From contig JAJFKW010000002.1 in NCBI GenBank assembly GCA_021773015.1, forward strand, positions 1-64,000: a DNA stretch of 64,000 nucleotides. Direction: 5' to 3'. The notes below the pieces were generated by a model. The model was not told the DNA's origin. It saw only the letters and a program-made list of their open reading frames with translations, and searched no databases. The position numbers and the translations under genes are program-made. This DNA comes from Woeseia sp. GTDB taxonomy: Bacteria > Pseudomonadota > Gammaproteobacteria > Steroidobacterales > Woeseiaceae. The stretch's first letter is position 1, and every line of letters begins with the position of its first letter. Below, piece by piece: positions 10,408-19,694 of the stretch.

Positions 10408-11306
10408 TTTGCATCCCCCGACTCGGCATCTGGTCCTGACTCGCCACTACTCCACCAATCCGAACCGGCAACGCTGCGTAGAAACCTGTCACGACCCGCG
10501 TCGTCTTGCGCCAACATCGTCTCTAGTACCTTCTCTGACAGCGGATCGGCGGGCCAACGTAGCCTGAAGTATTCGTCATCGGCGTTTGCAATAGCAACGA
10601 AAAGTGCGGCGACGTGCGCCGGATCGAGCGCCTCTGGCATTCGACTACGCAAATTGGAAAGCTGCCATTCAATCAGTTTTTTGTAAGGCGAGTTGTCCGG
10701 GTAATCGCTCGGCAACGCGGACGGCGAATTCAAATTACGCGACATGATCTCGGTCTCGTACAACCCTGCCTGTACCAAAGCGACCTTTATTCCCCAGCGA
10801 TCAACCTCATGACGCAGCGCCTCTGTTGCACCTTCCAACGCGAATTTGCTGGCAGCGTACGGCAAGTCTCCGGGCAGCCCGGCGAGCCCGGACAGCGAAC
10901 TCATCATGATGATCAAGCCCGAACCTTGGTTTCGCATGACGGGCAAAATAGCTCGAGATAATAATAAAGGCCCGATGCAATTCGTCTCCATAACCAGGCG
11001 CAGCGCATTTTCATCCACATCTTCCAACGCACCTGCACGATGGATACCCGCGTTGTTGATTAGCACATCGATTCGGCCGTGGTCGGCAACGATGTCGTCG
11101 GCAAATTTGCTAAAAGTTGCGCTATTTAGGACGTCCAACTGTCGCACATCCAGCTCGAGATGCTCGGCTCGAGCGCGACCCTGTAGTCTGTTTGCCCCGC
11201 TGACATCCCGCATCGTGGCAATCACAGTATCCCCATTTCGAGCAAATGCCAGCGCGCTTTCCAGTCCAAATCCACTCGCACTGCCGGTGATGATTATTAC
11301 AGCCAT
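10404..11306 (-). CDS. SDR family NAD(P)-dependent oxidoreductase
   Basis: A 300-residue classical short-chain dehydrogenase. It shows the cofactor motif TGSASGFG (7-14), NNAG (84-87), and the catalytic set Ser137 or Ser139, Tyr150 and Lys154 in the segment ending LPYAASKFA. Downstream of Tyr-x3-Lys it has a long C-terminal substrate region. It probably oxidises or reduces a hydroxyl/carbonyl group of the pathway intermediate. It is the first gene of the SDR-VOC-hydroxylase unit and is divergent from the MDR gene, with 77 bases between the starts. Confidence 0.88.
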   Translation of the reverse strand: MAVIIITGSASGFGLESALAFARNGDTVIATMRDVSGANRLQGRARAEHLELDVRQLDVLNSATFSKFADDIVADHGRIDVLINNAGIHRAGALEDVDENALRLVMETNCIGPLLLSRAILPVMRNQGSGLIIMMSSLSGLAGLPGDLPYAASKFALEGATEALRHEVDRWGIKVALVQAGLYETEIMSRNLNSPSALPSDYPDNSPYKKLIEWQLSNLRSRMPEALDPAHVAALFVAIANADDEYFRLRWPADPLSEKVLETMLAQDDAGRDRFLRSVAGSDWWSSGESGPDAESGDAK

Positions 11307-11383
11307 ACGTTTTATTCCTGACGCCGTTCGCGGGAACGACGATTACCCTACAATACCGATTCGCGAACTGTGAGGTGAGCTTA

Positions 11384-12379
11384 ATGCCAAAGCGAATAGT
11401 ATTTCCATCAAAAGGACAGGTCGAATTGCAATCGTTCGATCTACCCGAATTGGCACCGGAAGACGTTCTTGTTCGCACCTTGTATAGCGTCATTAGTATT
11501 GGCACGGAAACGACGATATTGCATCAGAATTATGCGCGTGGAACGCATTTCGACAATATTTTCTCTTTTCCGCAGCTAAAAACAGGTATGCAAGCAGTTG
11601 GCGTGGTCGACCGAGTTGGAGAAACGGCCTCGCGGTTTCAGAAAGGTGAAACTGTTTTTATGCGCATGGCTCATGGCTCGCATCAAGTATTGCCGGAGCA
11701 TTCCTGTTCACCCGTTCCGCCCAATATCGACCTGAAAGCCGCTTGCTGGTGTGGCTTGGCAAAAACGGCCTTTCGAGCGGCCTGGGCGGGTAATTTTGCA
11801 GCGCAAAATGCAGTTCTGATAGTTGGCACTGGCCCAGTAGGGCAGTTGACGGTTCGTTGGGCGAGCGCGATGGGCGTCGCCGAAGTTGTGGCCGTCGATA
11901 TGTCGGAGTATCGCCTGCAGCTTGCGTTGCGTGGTGGCGCTACTCGAACTATAGCGGGTGCGCTTGAATCAGCGTCGGCATCTATTGCGCAAATGAATGG
12001 CGGAGATGGGCCGTCACTCGTCGTCGATACAACCGGAAATGCAGCCGTGTTCGCACAGTGCCTCGCGGTCGCAGCAAAGTTCGGTAAATTGATCCTATTG
12101 GGCGATAGCGGGCATCCACAGCAGCAGTGTCTGACTTCCGATGCCATGACGAAAGGCCTGACCATTCAAGTAACACATGACAGCCACGATCTCGACGGCT
12201 GGACCCAGGATAAGGTTGATCAGCAGTTTCTTGAGCTTGTGGGCGCGGGAAAAATCAACTTGGACGGTCTGATTACGCATGAGTTTTCACCCGCTGAATG
12301 CGCGCATGCCTATGCGCTGGCGAGCGAAAATCGCCACCAGGCGGTGGGTATTCTCTACGACTGGAAAGGCCATGGATAA
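11384..12379 (+). CDS. MDR family dehydrogenase/reductase (zinc-independent type)
   Basis: A 331-residue medium-chain dehydrogenase. The N-terminal GroES-like domain carries SVISIGTETTIL, and the Rossmann motif GTGPVG lies at about 148-153. The four-cysteine structural zinc lobe of classical alcohol dehydrogenases is absent. The N-terminal pattern resembles the MDR branch that includes the bacteriochlorophyllide dehydrogenase BchC, so the substrate need not be a simple alcohol. The ATG 11384 is preferred over an in-frame GTG at 11375 because TGAGGTGAG just precedes it. The gene is divergent from the SDR operon and upstream of the DUF819 operon. Confidence 0.82.
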   Translation: MPKRIVFPSKGQVELQSFDLPELAPEDVLVRTLYSVISIGTETTILHQNYARGTHFDNIFSFPQLKTGMQAVGVVDRVGETASRFQKGETVFMRMAHGSHQVLPEHSCSPVPPNIDLKAACWCGLAKTAFRAAWAGNFAAQNAVLIVGTGPVGQLTVRWASAMGVAEVVAVDMSEYRLQLALRGGATRTIAGALESASASIAQMNGGDGPSLVVDTTGNAAVFAQCLAVAAKFGKLILLGDSGHPQQQCLTSDAMTKGLTIQVTHDSHDLDGWTQDKVDQQFLELVGAGKINLDGLITHEFSPAECAHAYALASENRHQAVGILYDWKGHG

Positions 12380-12442
12380 CGCGAATAACAAGCAAACTGT
12401 GTAAAAGCTCAGCTCGCCGATATTTACTCGCGGCGCCAATTA

Positions 12443-12456
12443 GTTTATATATAAAC
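12443..12456. promoter_or_regulatory. Perfect 14-bp palindrome, candidate MarR operator
   Basis: GTTTATATATAAAC, identical on both strands, lies 80 bases upstream of the DUF819 transporter start. The same 14 bases recur at 23138-23151 ahead of the TonB receptor. The AT-rich symmetric form fits MarR-type operators, and a MarR gene lies at 22507. Confidence 0.6.
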
Positions 12457-12536
12457 GAAGTTGCGCCGGCATAAAAATACCGTTTTGTCGCAGCGTCACC
12501 AATGACGCAAGCCGGGCAGAAGCGTAGGGGGATATC

Positions 12537-13682
12537 GTGACCGTCATCGAATCGAACGATCTATTTTCGTTGGGCGCAATACTGATGGGCTTGGCCTGGC
12601 TCGGTTTCTTTATCGATACGCATCCAATCGGTCGTAAAACATCCGGCGTGATCTGGGTATTGGGCGGTGCAATGTTGCTGTCTAATTTCAAAGTGATTCC
12701 TTTTGAAGCGCCAGCGTACGGATTTGTTGGCGGCTCGCTGGTTCCGTTGGCCATACCATTGTTGCTATTCAAAGCGGATCTGAAACGGATTTTCCGCGAA
12801 AGCGGGATGGTGATGGTTACTTTCCTGATTGCCAGTGCGGCGACGGTTATCGGTGCGGTCGCTGGTTTTTATCTACTCGACTTGGGCGAAATCGGCCCAA
12901 AGGTTGCCGGCGTGTACACGGGTGGATACATCGGTGGCGCGGTCAATTTTCTTGCAGTGTCCGAAGCGGTCCAAATGACGGACACGCAATTCAGTGTGGC
13001 TATTAGCGCAAGTAGTGTTGTTAGCATTATTGCGCTGATGATGCTCATTGCTATTCCCGCTATCGGCTGGGTGACCAAGCGCATTCCCTCAACATTTCTG
13101 GACGAAATGAGCGCGCAAGAAAAGGGCGATTTAGGAGAAACCGTCGCTCCAAAACTGTTGTTGACGCATGTTGCTGGCGCAATTGCGTTGAGTTTCGCGA
13201 TTTGTTCAGCGGCCAAGTTGCTTGGCGAACTTGTCGAACGGCCTCAGTACAACATTCTATTTATCACGTTGATAACGCTGGTCGTCGCGAACTTGATTCC
13301 GAAAATATTGCGGAACATACAGGGCGACTTTGAACTGGGTATGCTGTTCATGTATATCTTTTTCGCTGTCGTTGGTGCCGGAACCGATGCGCTGCAGTTT
13401 CTCGGCTCAGCATTCATTCTCTTCGTCTACGGCATGATCATTATTGTTATTCATTTGGCAATCGTCCTAATCGCCGCAAGATTACTGAAGATTGACCTGG
13501 CGGAGGCTGTTGTCGCGTCAGGTGCGGCCCTCGTCGGACCAAGTGTAACTGCGGCGATCGCGATCTCGCGAGGTTGGCGATCGTTGGTGACGCCCGCAAT
13601 CATGTGCGGAATTTTTGGCTACGCGATCGCGACCTTCATCGGTTTTGCATTGACCGAGTGGCTATCCGGAGGCGCGCTGTGA
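12537..13682 (+). CDS. DUF819 (YjcL-type) integral membrane protein, probable transporter
   Basis: A 381-residue polytopic membrane protein with about ten to eleven hydrophobic helices and the glycine-rich central segment GVYTGGYIGGAVNF characteristic of DUF819. The repeat half holds VASGAALVGPSVTAAIA. Family members are thought to be solute carriers, but substrates are largely unknown. The start is GTG at 12537 with TAGGGGGA just upstream. It heads a long plus-strand operon of catabolic enzymes, which suggests uptake of that pathway's substrate. The 14-bp palindrome lies upstream. The last codons overlap the next small gene (GTGA). Confidence 0.85.
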   Translation: MTVIESNDLFSLGAILMGLAWLGFFIDTHPIGRKTSGVIWVLGGAMLLSNFKVIPFEAPAYGFVGGSLVPLAIPLLLFKADLKRIFRESGMVMVTFLIASAATVIGAVAGFYLLDLGEIGPKVAGVYTGGYIGGAVNFLAVSEAVQMTDTQFSVAISASSVVSIIALMMLIAIPAIGWVTKRIPSTFLDEMSAQEKGDLGETVAPKLLLTHVAGAIALSFAICSAAKLLGELVERPQYNILFITLITLVVANLIPKILRNIQGDFELGMLFMYIFFAVVGAGTDALQFLGSAFILFVYGMIIIVIHLAIVLIAARLLKIDLAEAVVASGAALVGPSVTAAIAISRGWRSLVTPAIMCGIFGYAIATFIGFALTEWLSGGAL

Positions 13683-13843
13683 AAAGAGCCGATATCGAAA
13701 AACGCATAGACGGCAATCCGAGTTTTGACCCGTTTGCAGCTCATGGCGTGACAAATAGTGAAAAACTCGCAGCAATTTTTCCGTATCGATGTGCCTTTCT
13801 GCCAGTAAACAGGCGGGCCGACGGAACGATGTGGAATCAGTGA
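13679..13843 (+). CDS. 54-residue protein coupled to the DUF819 gene
   Basis: A short frame starting at GTG 13679, overlapping the DUF819 stop codon in the arrangement GTGA. A strong CCGGAGG sits six bases upstream inside the transporter gene. It stops one base before the ATG of the FAD oxidoreductase gene. The product is soluble and mildly basic at its N-terminus, begins KRADIEKRIDGNPSFDPF, and has no motif I recognise. Tight packing, coupling and a good ribosome binding site argue that it is translated. The role is unknown; possibilities include a transporter accessory or an enzyme subunit. Confidence 0.65.
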   Translation: MKRADIEKRIDGNPSFDPFAAHGVTNSEKLAAIFPYRCAFLPVNRRADGTMWNQ

Positions 13844-13844
13844 T

Positions 13845-15428
13845 ATGAGCGATTTCGATATCGTAATCGCCGGTGGCGGCCACAACGCGCTCATATGTGC
13901 CTGCGTGCTGGCCAAAAATGGCCTCAAAGTTGCGGTGATTGAGCGAAATGATTGGGTTGGCGGCGGCGTACTTACGCGTGAAGTCACTTTACCCGGCTTT
14001 AAGCACGATTTATTCGGTTCATCGCATGTTTGGATTCATCTCAATCCGGATTTCAAACACATACGCCCCGAGCTTGAAAAGCACGGTTTAAAGTACATTT
14101 GGTCCGAGGACCATATCACCGGGCATCCGAATAAGTACGAGGGTGATGGCATCGTTGTCTACAAGGATATCGACAAAACCTGCGACACGATTGCTGCATA
14201 TTCCAAGTCTGACGCGAAACGCTATCGTGAAATTTACGAGGAATTCGGCGAGATACAAGATGGCGTTACCAAATCCATGTTCTCGCCGCCGGCGCCGCCG
14301 AGCTACATGTACCAGGGCTTGGAGAATAACCCGGAGGGCATGAATCGACTGCGCGATTTTCAGTTGAGCTCGCGTCAGTTCACGTTGGAGAATTTTGAAA
14401 ACGATCACGTGCGCGCATTTATTCTTGGCTGGGCCATGGCGCCGCAAACGCTGCCGGACCAGTTAGGCACCGCGGCTGGTTTTTACGTCATGATCCCGAG
14501 TATTCACTATTATGGTCAATCCATTCCCGAGGGTGGCAGCGGCATGTTGTCGGAGTCCATGCGTGCTTATTTGGAATCGATGGGCGGTGTAGTTCAAACC
14601 GGAGCAACGGTCTCGAAATTTATTGTCGATGGCGGTGAGTGTCGCGGATTACGGCTAGCCGATGGTACGGATATTTTGGCGCGCCAAGGCGTTATTAGTG
14701 CGCTCGACCCCTTTCAGACATATCTCTCTGGATTCGAAGAGGGTGTTTTGCCCAGCGAATTTACGCAGATGGTTCGCAATTTCAAATTCGGTGATGTCAC
14801 GATTGCGCGGGTTCACTATGCCCTTAACGAAGCACCCAAGTTCAAGAATGGCACGGACATGGATAAAACCGCGTTTCAACGAATTTTTGGTAGCGTTGCC
14901 GACATCGATAGGCAATACAGCGAAATGGCCCGCGGCCTTGCGCCATCGGATCCGTTTTTGTGGACCGCCGCATGGACGACGATGGATCCGACTCGCGCAC
15001 CGGACGGCAAACATACCCTCATCATGGATACGTTCGTACCAGTGGACCTCGCCAATGGTGCGGACTGGGAAGAAATCGCGCCAGGCTACATTCGCGATAA
15101 ATTGCTGGGTCAGTTGCGCAACTTCACAACGAACATGACGGATGACAACATTCTCGCCGAATACGTCGAATCCGGGCCGAGCCTTGCCCGCGCCAACCTG
15201 TGTTTTTATAAGGGCGTTACCACCGGTGGCGAGAGAACACTTGCGCAATTAGGCGCATTTCGACCGTTTCCGAATTACGCAGATTATCGCGGGCCCGTAA
15301 AGAAGTTTTATATGACCGGACCGTCATGTCACCCCGGTGGAGGGATCTCGGGTATGGGCACCATCACCGCGAACGAGATCTTAAGAGACCTCGGCGTAAC
15401 TGAAGAAGACGACGATTTTGATTTTTAA
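13845..15428 (+). CDS. Phytoene desaturase-like FAD oxidoreductase
   Basis: A 527-residue flavoprotein of the amine oxidase/CrtI superfamily. It shows the N-terminal motif IVIAGGGHNAL (6-16) with GG doublet residues near 37-39, and the C-terminal FAD signature around HPGGGISGMGTITA (about 493-506). Despite the CrtI-like look, there is no carotenoid gene nearby and no hydrophobic membrane segment. Relatives include amine oxidases and desaturases of many substrates. Here it sits between a transporter and a nitrilase in a catabolic operon, so oxidation of an amine or C-C bond of the imported compound is likely. The ATG lies one base after the previous stop. Confidence 0.85.
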   Translation: MSDFDIVIAGGGHNALICACVLAKNGLKVAVIERNDWVGGGVLTREVTLPGFKHDLFGSSHVWIHLNPDFKHIRPELEKHGLKYIWSEDHITGHPNKYEGDGIVVYKDIDKTCDTIAAYSKSDAKRYREIYEEFGEIQDGVTKSMFSPPAPPSYMYQGLENNPEGMNRLRDFQLSSRQFTLENFENDHVRAFILGWAMAPQTLPDQLGTAAGFYVMIPSIHYYGQSIPEGGSGMLSESMRAYLESMGGVVQTGATVSKFIVDGGECRGLRLADGTDILARQGVISALDPFQTYLSGFEEGVLPSEFTQMVRNFKFGDVTIARVHYALNEAPKFKNGTDMDKTAFQRIFGSVADIDRQYSEMARGLAPSDPFLWTAAWTTMDPTRAPDGKHTLIMDTFVPVDLANGADWEEIAPGYIRDKLLGQLRNFTTNMTDDNILAEYVESGPSLARANLCFYKGVTTGGERTLAQLGAFRPFPNYADYRGPVKKFYMTGPSCHPGGGISGMGTITANEILRDLGVTEEDDDFDF

Positions 15429-15461
15429 CGCTCCAAATAGTTGGGGTAGAGGCAATACATC

Positions 15462-16616
15462 ATGAAGCGCGAAAAGATAGATACATACACGGCTCTTGTC
15501 GTACAGCCTGAAGTGACGGTTGTCGAAGACCGGGAAGGCATCAAGAAAAACCTTGACCGTGTCTGCAACCTTATTCACTTCGGCGTTGGTTACTACTGGG
15601 AGATTCCGGTCAAGCTCGTCATCCTGCCTGAGTATTTCATGCAAGGCGTCGGCACTCCTGGCAAAGGCGAATCTGGCATCAAAGATCAAATGAAAAAGGC
15701 CGTCACGATTCCGGGGCCCGAAATTGATCAACTTGGGGCGATAGCGAAAGAATATGGCTTGTACATATGTGGCGGTGGTGTCGTTGAGGAAGTACCGGAG
15801 TTTCCCGGGCGATGGTTTAACACCAACTTTATCGTCGGGCCAAGTGGTGAGGTTGTCCTGAAGTATCATAAGTGGCACATCCCAGCCTACATCGGTTTGG
15901 GCACCAGCCCGCACGATATGTTCGACGAATACAAAGAGGTTTTCGGCGGTAGCATCAAAGATCTGTTTCCTGTAATCGACACGGAAATCGGCAAGTTGGG
16001 GACGATGACTTGCCATGACGGTTGCACGCCGGAAGTTTCGCGAGCGCTCGGTTACAACGGTGCCGAAATTATCTGTCATCCGGGAGCAATTCAGGAATTC
16101 GAAGGCGTGTCGCAGCCGTGGGATTTTTGGATGTTTACGCGACGCGCTCGCGCGCATGACAACATGGCTTATGTGTTGGGATCGAATTGGGGCAAGGTCA
16201 ACTATGACTACTACCCCAAAGCGTTTTGCCCCGGACACTCCTTTGCAATCGACTACACGGGGCTTGTGCTGCGTGAAGCCCCATATCCGGAAGAACAAGT
16301 CCTGTCAGTACCTATCGATATAGAGGCGCTGCGCCAGTATCGCACTCGGACAGGACACAATTGTTGGATAGATGTTCGAACCGAGGGCTTTCAAGAGATG
16401 TATACGAACCCGATTTATCCCGCGAATCGTTTTCCATCCGGCAAGCCGCCGCGCACGCTTTCTGAGAAAGTTTCCATTTGTAAGGAAGTCTTCGACGAGC
16501 TGCATCGGCGCGGCACTTTTACACCACCGGCCGGCTATGGGCCAGAAGATATATCGGACCTTTTGCAGGAACGCATTGACTACGCGCAAAAAACCGGTCG
16601 ACTGCGCAAGAGTTGA
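15462..16616 (+). CDS. Nitrilase superfamily carbon-nitrogen hydrolase (amidase type)
   Basis: A 384-residue hydrolase with the complete catalytic triad: Glu57 in ILPEYFM, Lys137 in KYHKWH and Cys184 in MTCHDG. The longer length and the CHDG context resemble the aliphatic amidase and formamidase side of the superfamily rather than true nitrilases. It would hydrolyse an amide (or nitrile) to an acid and ammonia in the cytoplasm. A purine-rich GGGGTAGAGG lies just before the ATG. It follows the FAD oxidoreductase by 33 bases in the same operon, so it may act on that enzyme's product. Confidence 0.88.
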   Translation: MKREKIDTYTALVVQPEVTVVEDREGIKKNLDRVCNLIHFGVGYYWEIPVKLVILPEYFMQGVGTPGKGESGIKDQMKKAVTIPGPEIDQLGAIAKEYGLYICGGGVVEEVPEFPGRWFNTNFIVGPSGEVVLKYHKWHIPAYIGLGTSPHDMFDEYKEVFGGSIKDLFPVIDTEIGKLGTMTCHDGCTPEVSRALGYNGAEIICHPGAIQEFEGVSQPWDFWMFTRRARAHDNMAYVLGSNWGKVNYDYYPKAFCPGHSFAIDYTGLVLREAPYPEEQVLSVPIDIEALRQYRTRTGHNCWIDVRTEGFQEMYTNPIYPANRFPSGKPPRTLSEKVSICKEVFDELHRRGTFTPPAGYGPEDISDLLQERIDYAQKTGRLRKS

Positions 16617-16625
16617 GGTGACAGC

Positions 16626-16883
16626 ATGAAAGTCAGAAGCAAGTTGGCGGACATCGATTTTCGATTCGGAAGATTTGAATATAAGAAGGATCACTTGTTG
16701 ATTCACAGTCATCCCGATCAGTCGATGCAAAGCAAAGTATACGTCAGTCCGAACGACATACTTTCCGCGTTTGGCCGCGCTTTGGCAAACCCAATGGTCT
16801 GGGTTTACTTCTTGGGCTTCCCATTCTTTTTAATTCGCTACCGTCGCCGGCATGCAAAAAAACGTGCGCTTGAAAACGGTTAA
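16626..16883 (+). CDS. Small membrane protein, 85 residues
   Basis: A short basic protein beginning ten bases after the nitrilase stop, with GAGGTGACAGC as ribosome binding region. Residues 1-50 are polar. One hydrophobic segment (about 52-70, around MVWVYFLGFPFFL) is followed by a strongly basic tail RYRRRHAKKR, so the C-terminus is expected inside the cell. No family recognised. Its position suggests a membrane tether or accessory of the neighbouring enzymes. Confidence 0.65.
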   Translation: MKVRSKLADIDFRFGRFEYKKDHLLIHSHPDQSMQSKVYVSPNDILSAFGRALANPMVWVYFLGFPFFLIRYRRRHAKKRALENG

Positions 16884-16917
16884 TTTTACACATGTATATT
16901 ATTAATAGAGATTCTTT

Positions 16918-18561
16918 ATGGCCCAGTTGAGCGGCGCGCAGGCGATTATCAAATCGCTGCTTGTTAACGATGTCGATACTATTTTTGCTTTGCCAGGTGG
17001 CCAGCTGGATCACCTGTTCGATGCGATATATGGCGAAGGTGATCGCATACGCCTCATTAGTTCGCGGCACGAACAAGGTGTTGCGTATATGGCCTACGGC
17101 TATGCGAAGTCAACTGGCAAAGTTGGCACTTATGCGGTCGTTCCGGGCCCAGGCTTGCTGAATTCCACCGGGGCACTCTGTACTGCATGGGCGAACCATG
17201 CTCGCGTACTGTGCATATCGGGTCAGGTGCCGTCTACCTCGCTCGGCAAGGGTTACGGCGATCTACACGAAATTAAAGACCAGCTCGGACTCATTAGACA
17301 TCTTACAAAATGGGCGGAGCGTATTGATCGGCCGCAGGATGCGCCTGCAATCGTCGGCGAGGCGTTTCGACAATTGAGATCCGGTCGTCCGCGGCCGGTG
17401 GAAATCGAGATGCCCATGGACGTAATGGGGCAAAAACTCGAAGTCGAGTTGCAAGACTTTACTGTGGCGGATGAGAAGCCGAGCGTTGATCTCGATCTAA
17501 TCAAAGATGCTGCAACCATTCTAGGGTCGGCAAAGCGGCCAATGATCGTTGTCGGCTCGGGAGCTCAGGATGCCTGTGAAGAAGTACTGGCGATCGCCGA
17601 AGCTCTGCAGGCGCCGGTCATGGCGAAACGTAATGGCAAAGGCATTGTCGCCTCCGATCATTACTTAAGTGCAAACCTGCCGATGGGGCACCGGCTTTGG
17701 GCAGACGCCGACGCGGTGTTGGCCGTCGGCACACGTTTACGAATGCCATTGTGCATGTGGGGTAAGGACGATGATCTGAAGCTGGTGCGCGTCGACATCG
17801 ATCCAACCGAGGTCAGCAAGATTTGCGAGCCTGAGGCTGGAATTGTGGGCGATGCAGCTGATGTTCTGACGGCACTATCGCGTGAACTCGATGCAACAAA
17901 CGTTGCTCGAAGTTCTCGCAAGGACGAGTTGCAAACGTTAAAAGCCGAGATAGATGCAGATATACGGGCGACCGTCGCGCCGCAGATGGCCTATCTTGAG
18001 GTGATTCGCGAGGCACTACCCGACGACGGCATTTTCGTGGACGAGGTAACGCAAGTTGGCTTTACATCGTGGTACGGATTTCCCGTGAGTAAGCCGCGGC
18101 AACACATTACTGCGGGTTATCAGGGTACGTTGGGATATGGGTTTGCTACTGCCTTAGGTGTCGTTGCCGCGCACCCGGACAAAAAGGTAATTCAGATAAG
18201 CGGCGACGGTGGATTCATGTTCAATGTGCAGGAATTGGCTTCCGCCGTACAGTATCGCCTGCCCGTCACCACTATTATCTTTAACGACAAGCGCTTTACC
18301 AACGTTCAACGCCAACAGAAAGAGTGGTTCGGCGGACGGGTCATCGCATCTGATTTACACAATCCGGATTTCGTCAAGCTGGCAGAGAGCTTCGGTGCGT
18401 TGGGATTGCGCGTTGCTGATCCCAGCAGCTTGAAATCTGCAATTGCGACAGCGTTCGCACAAAATGGTCCGGCGATTATTGAGGTTACTGTCGATGAATT
18501 TTTCCCTGCCCCTTGGAAATTCATCATGATGCCGCAGACACGCGGTGGAGTGTGTAGTTGA
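16918..18561 (+). CDS. Thiamine pyrophosphate-dependent enzyme (acetolactate synthase/2-keto acid decarboxylase family)
   Basis: A 547-residue three-domain TPP enzyme. The catalytic Glu52 is in RHEQGVAYMAYGYA. The TPP-Mg site starts with GDGG at 429-432 and ends with FNDKRF about 26 residues later. The middle FAD/DHAP-like domain spans about 190-320. It lacks an acetolactate synthase small subunit partner and lies next to an aminotransferase and an aldehyde dehydrogenase. This context favours a decarboxylase that turns a 2-keto acid into an aldehyde, as in benzoylformate or indolepyruvate decarboxylases, though oxalyl-CoA- or sulfopyruvate-type activity is not excluded. Its stop is one base before the next start. 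Confidence 0.85.
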   Translation: MAQLSGAQAIIKSLLVNDVDTIFALPGGQLDHLFDAIYGEGDRIRLISSRHEQGVAYMAYGYAKSTGKVGTYAVVPGPGLLNSTGALCTAWANHARVLCISGQVPSTSLGKGYGDLHEIKDQLGLIRHLTKWAERIDRPQDAPAIVGEAFRQLRSGRPRPVEIEMPMDVMGQKLEVELQDFTVADEKPSVDLDLIKDAATILGSAKRPMIVVGSGAQDACEEVLAIAEALQAPVMAKRNGKGIVASDHYLSANLPMGHRLWADADAVLAVGTRLRMPLCMWGKDDDLKLVRVDIDPTEVSKICEPEAGIVGDAADVLTALSRELDATNVARSSRKDELQTLKAEIDADIRATVAPQMAYLEVIREALPDDGIFVDEVTQVGFTSWYGFPVSKPRQHITAGYQGTLGYGFATALGVVAAHPDKKVIQISGDGGFMFNVQELASAVQYRLPVTTIIFNDKRFTNVQRQQKEWFGGRVIASDLHNPDFVKLAESFGALGLRVADPSSLKSAIATAFAQNGPAIIEVTVDEFFPAPWKFIMMPQTRGGVCS

Positions 18562-18562
18562 T

Positions 18563-19684
18563 ATGAACGATCAAGCCGTTAAGAAACCGCTACCGCATGC
18601 TGGCGTCTTGAAGATCCAGCCGTATACGCAAGGCGCGAGCGAAGTACCGGGCATACAGGACCCGATCAAGCTGTCGTCCAACGAATCATCGTTCGGCCCC
18701 AGTCCGCAGGCGCTGGAAGCGTACGCTGCGGCCGCTGGTATGCTGCATCGCTATCCCGACGGCGCGCAGACGGCACTGCGCAATGCCATCGCAGAAACGT
18801 ACGCACTGCAAGCTTCAAATATCGTCTGTGGCAACGGCTCTGATGAGCTTATTCAATTGGTCACACGAGCATTTGTCAGCGCAGGCGACGAAGTGCTGAT
18901 GAGTGAAAATTGTTTCCTCATGTGCCGTATACATGCACTGGCGCAGGACGCAACAGTGGTGGTTGCACCGGAACAAGACGATCTCGTTGATGTTGACGCT
19001 TTGCTTGCAAGGGTGACCGATAAAACTCGGCTGTTGACCCTCGCAAACCCTAATAATCCAACCGGCACGTATATCGATGGCGATGCTATTCGGCGCTTGC
19101 ATGCGGCATTGCCGAATCATGTCATTCTGTTATTGGATGGGGCATATGCAGAATATGTGACAGCTGATGACTATGATGCTGGCGCGGACTATGTGCTAAA
19201 CAGCGACAATGTCGTAATGACGCGCACGTTCTCAAAAATCTATGGCTTGTCATCGCTGCGCATAGGTTGGGCATATATGCCTGATGCAATACTCGATGCC
19301 GTACAGAGAATTCGCACCCCATTTAATGCCAATGGGCCGGCAATGGATACCGCCACTGCTGCCGTCGCGGACACCGTCTACATTGAAAAAATACGCGACA
19401 ATAACGCGTATTGGTTACAGGAAATTCGTCAACGCCTCACAGCGCTCGGTCTGTATGTCATTCCAAGTGTGACCAATTTCTATCTGATCCGATTTCCAGA
19501 CAAGTGTGGTACAACGGCGCTACGCGCTGCGAAATACTTGGAGGGTGCGGGAATTATTCCGCGACCCGTCGGTGGCGAAGACGACGCCGAGTTGCGCATA
19601 ACGGTTGGATCAGATGATGAGAACGCCGCAGTATTGTCCGCGTTCGAAGGGCTAATGAAACAGCAGGTTTCTAAGACCGGCTAG
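18563..19684 (+). CDS. PLP aminotransferase, class I/II, HisC-like
   Basis: A 373-residue fold-type I aminotransferase. It shows SSNESSFGPSP near the N-terminus, the NPNNPTG loop (about 158-164), the PLP lysine at about 225 in TFSKIYGLSSLRIG, and a C-terminal Arg in LRITVG for the carboxylate. The pattern is that of histidinol-phosphate and aromatic aminotransferases. No histidine biosynthesis genes surround it, so a catabolic role (amino acid to 2-keto acid) feeding the TPP enzyme is more likely. ATG 18563 is one base after the TPP gene stop; a GTG six codons upstream is the alternative. Confidence 0.87.
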   Translation: MNDQAVKKPLPHAGVLKIQPYTQGASEVPGIQDPIKLSSNESSFGPSPQALEAYAAAAGMLHRYPDGAQTALRNAIAETYALQASNIVCGNGSDELIQLVTRAFVSAGDEVLMSENCFLMCRIHALAQDATVVVAPEQDDLVDVDALLARVTDKTRLLTLANPNNPTGTYIDGDAIRRLHAALPNHVILLLDGAYAEYVTADDYDAGADYVLNSDNVVMTRTFSKIYGLSSLRIGWAYMPDAILDAVQRIRTPFNANGPAMDTATAAVADTVYIEKIRDNNAYWLQEIRQRLTALGLYVIPSVTNFYLIRFPDKCGTTALRAAKYLEGAGIIPRPVGGEDDAELRITVGSDDENAAVLSAFEGLMKQQVSKTG

Positions 19685-19694
19685 GATTGCATTG

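Noticed and set aside
14655-15248. Minus-strand frame of 197 codons
   Set aside because: Antisense to the FAD oxidoreductase gene, no ribosome binding site or family pattern.
13845-15428. Carotenoid biosynthesis role for the CrtI-like protein
   Set aside because: No other carotenoid gene is near and the neighbours are catabolic; the shared fold alone is not enough.
15381-16298. Minus-strand frame of 305 codons
   Set aside because: Fully antisense to the nitrilase-type gene, which has its catalytic triad intact.
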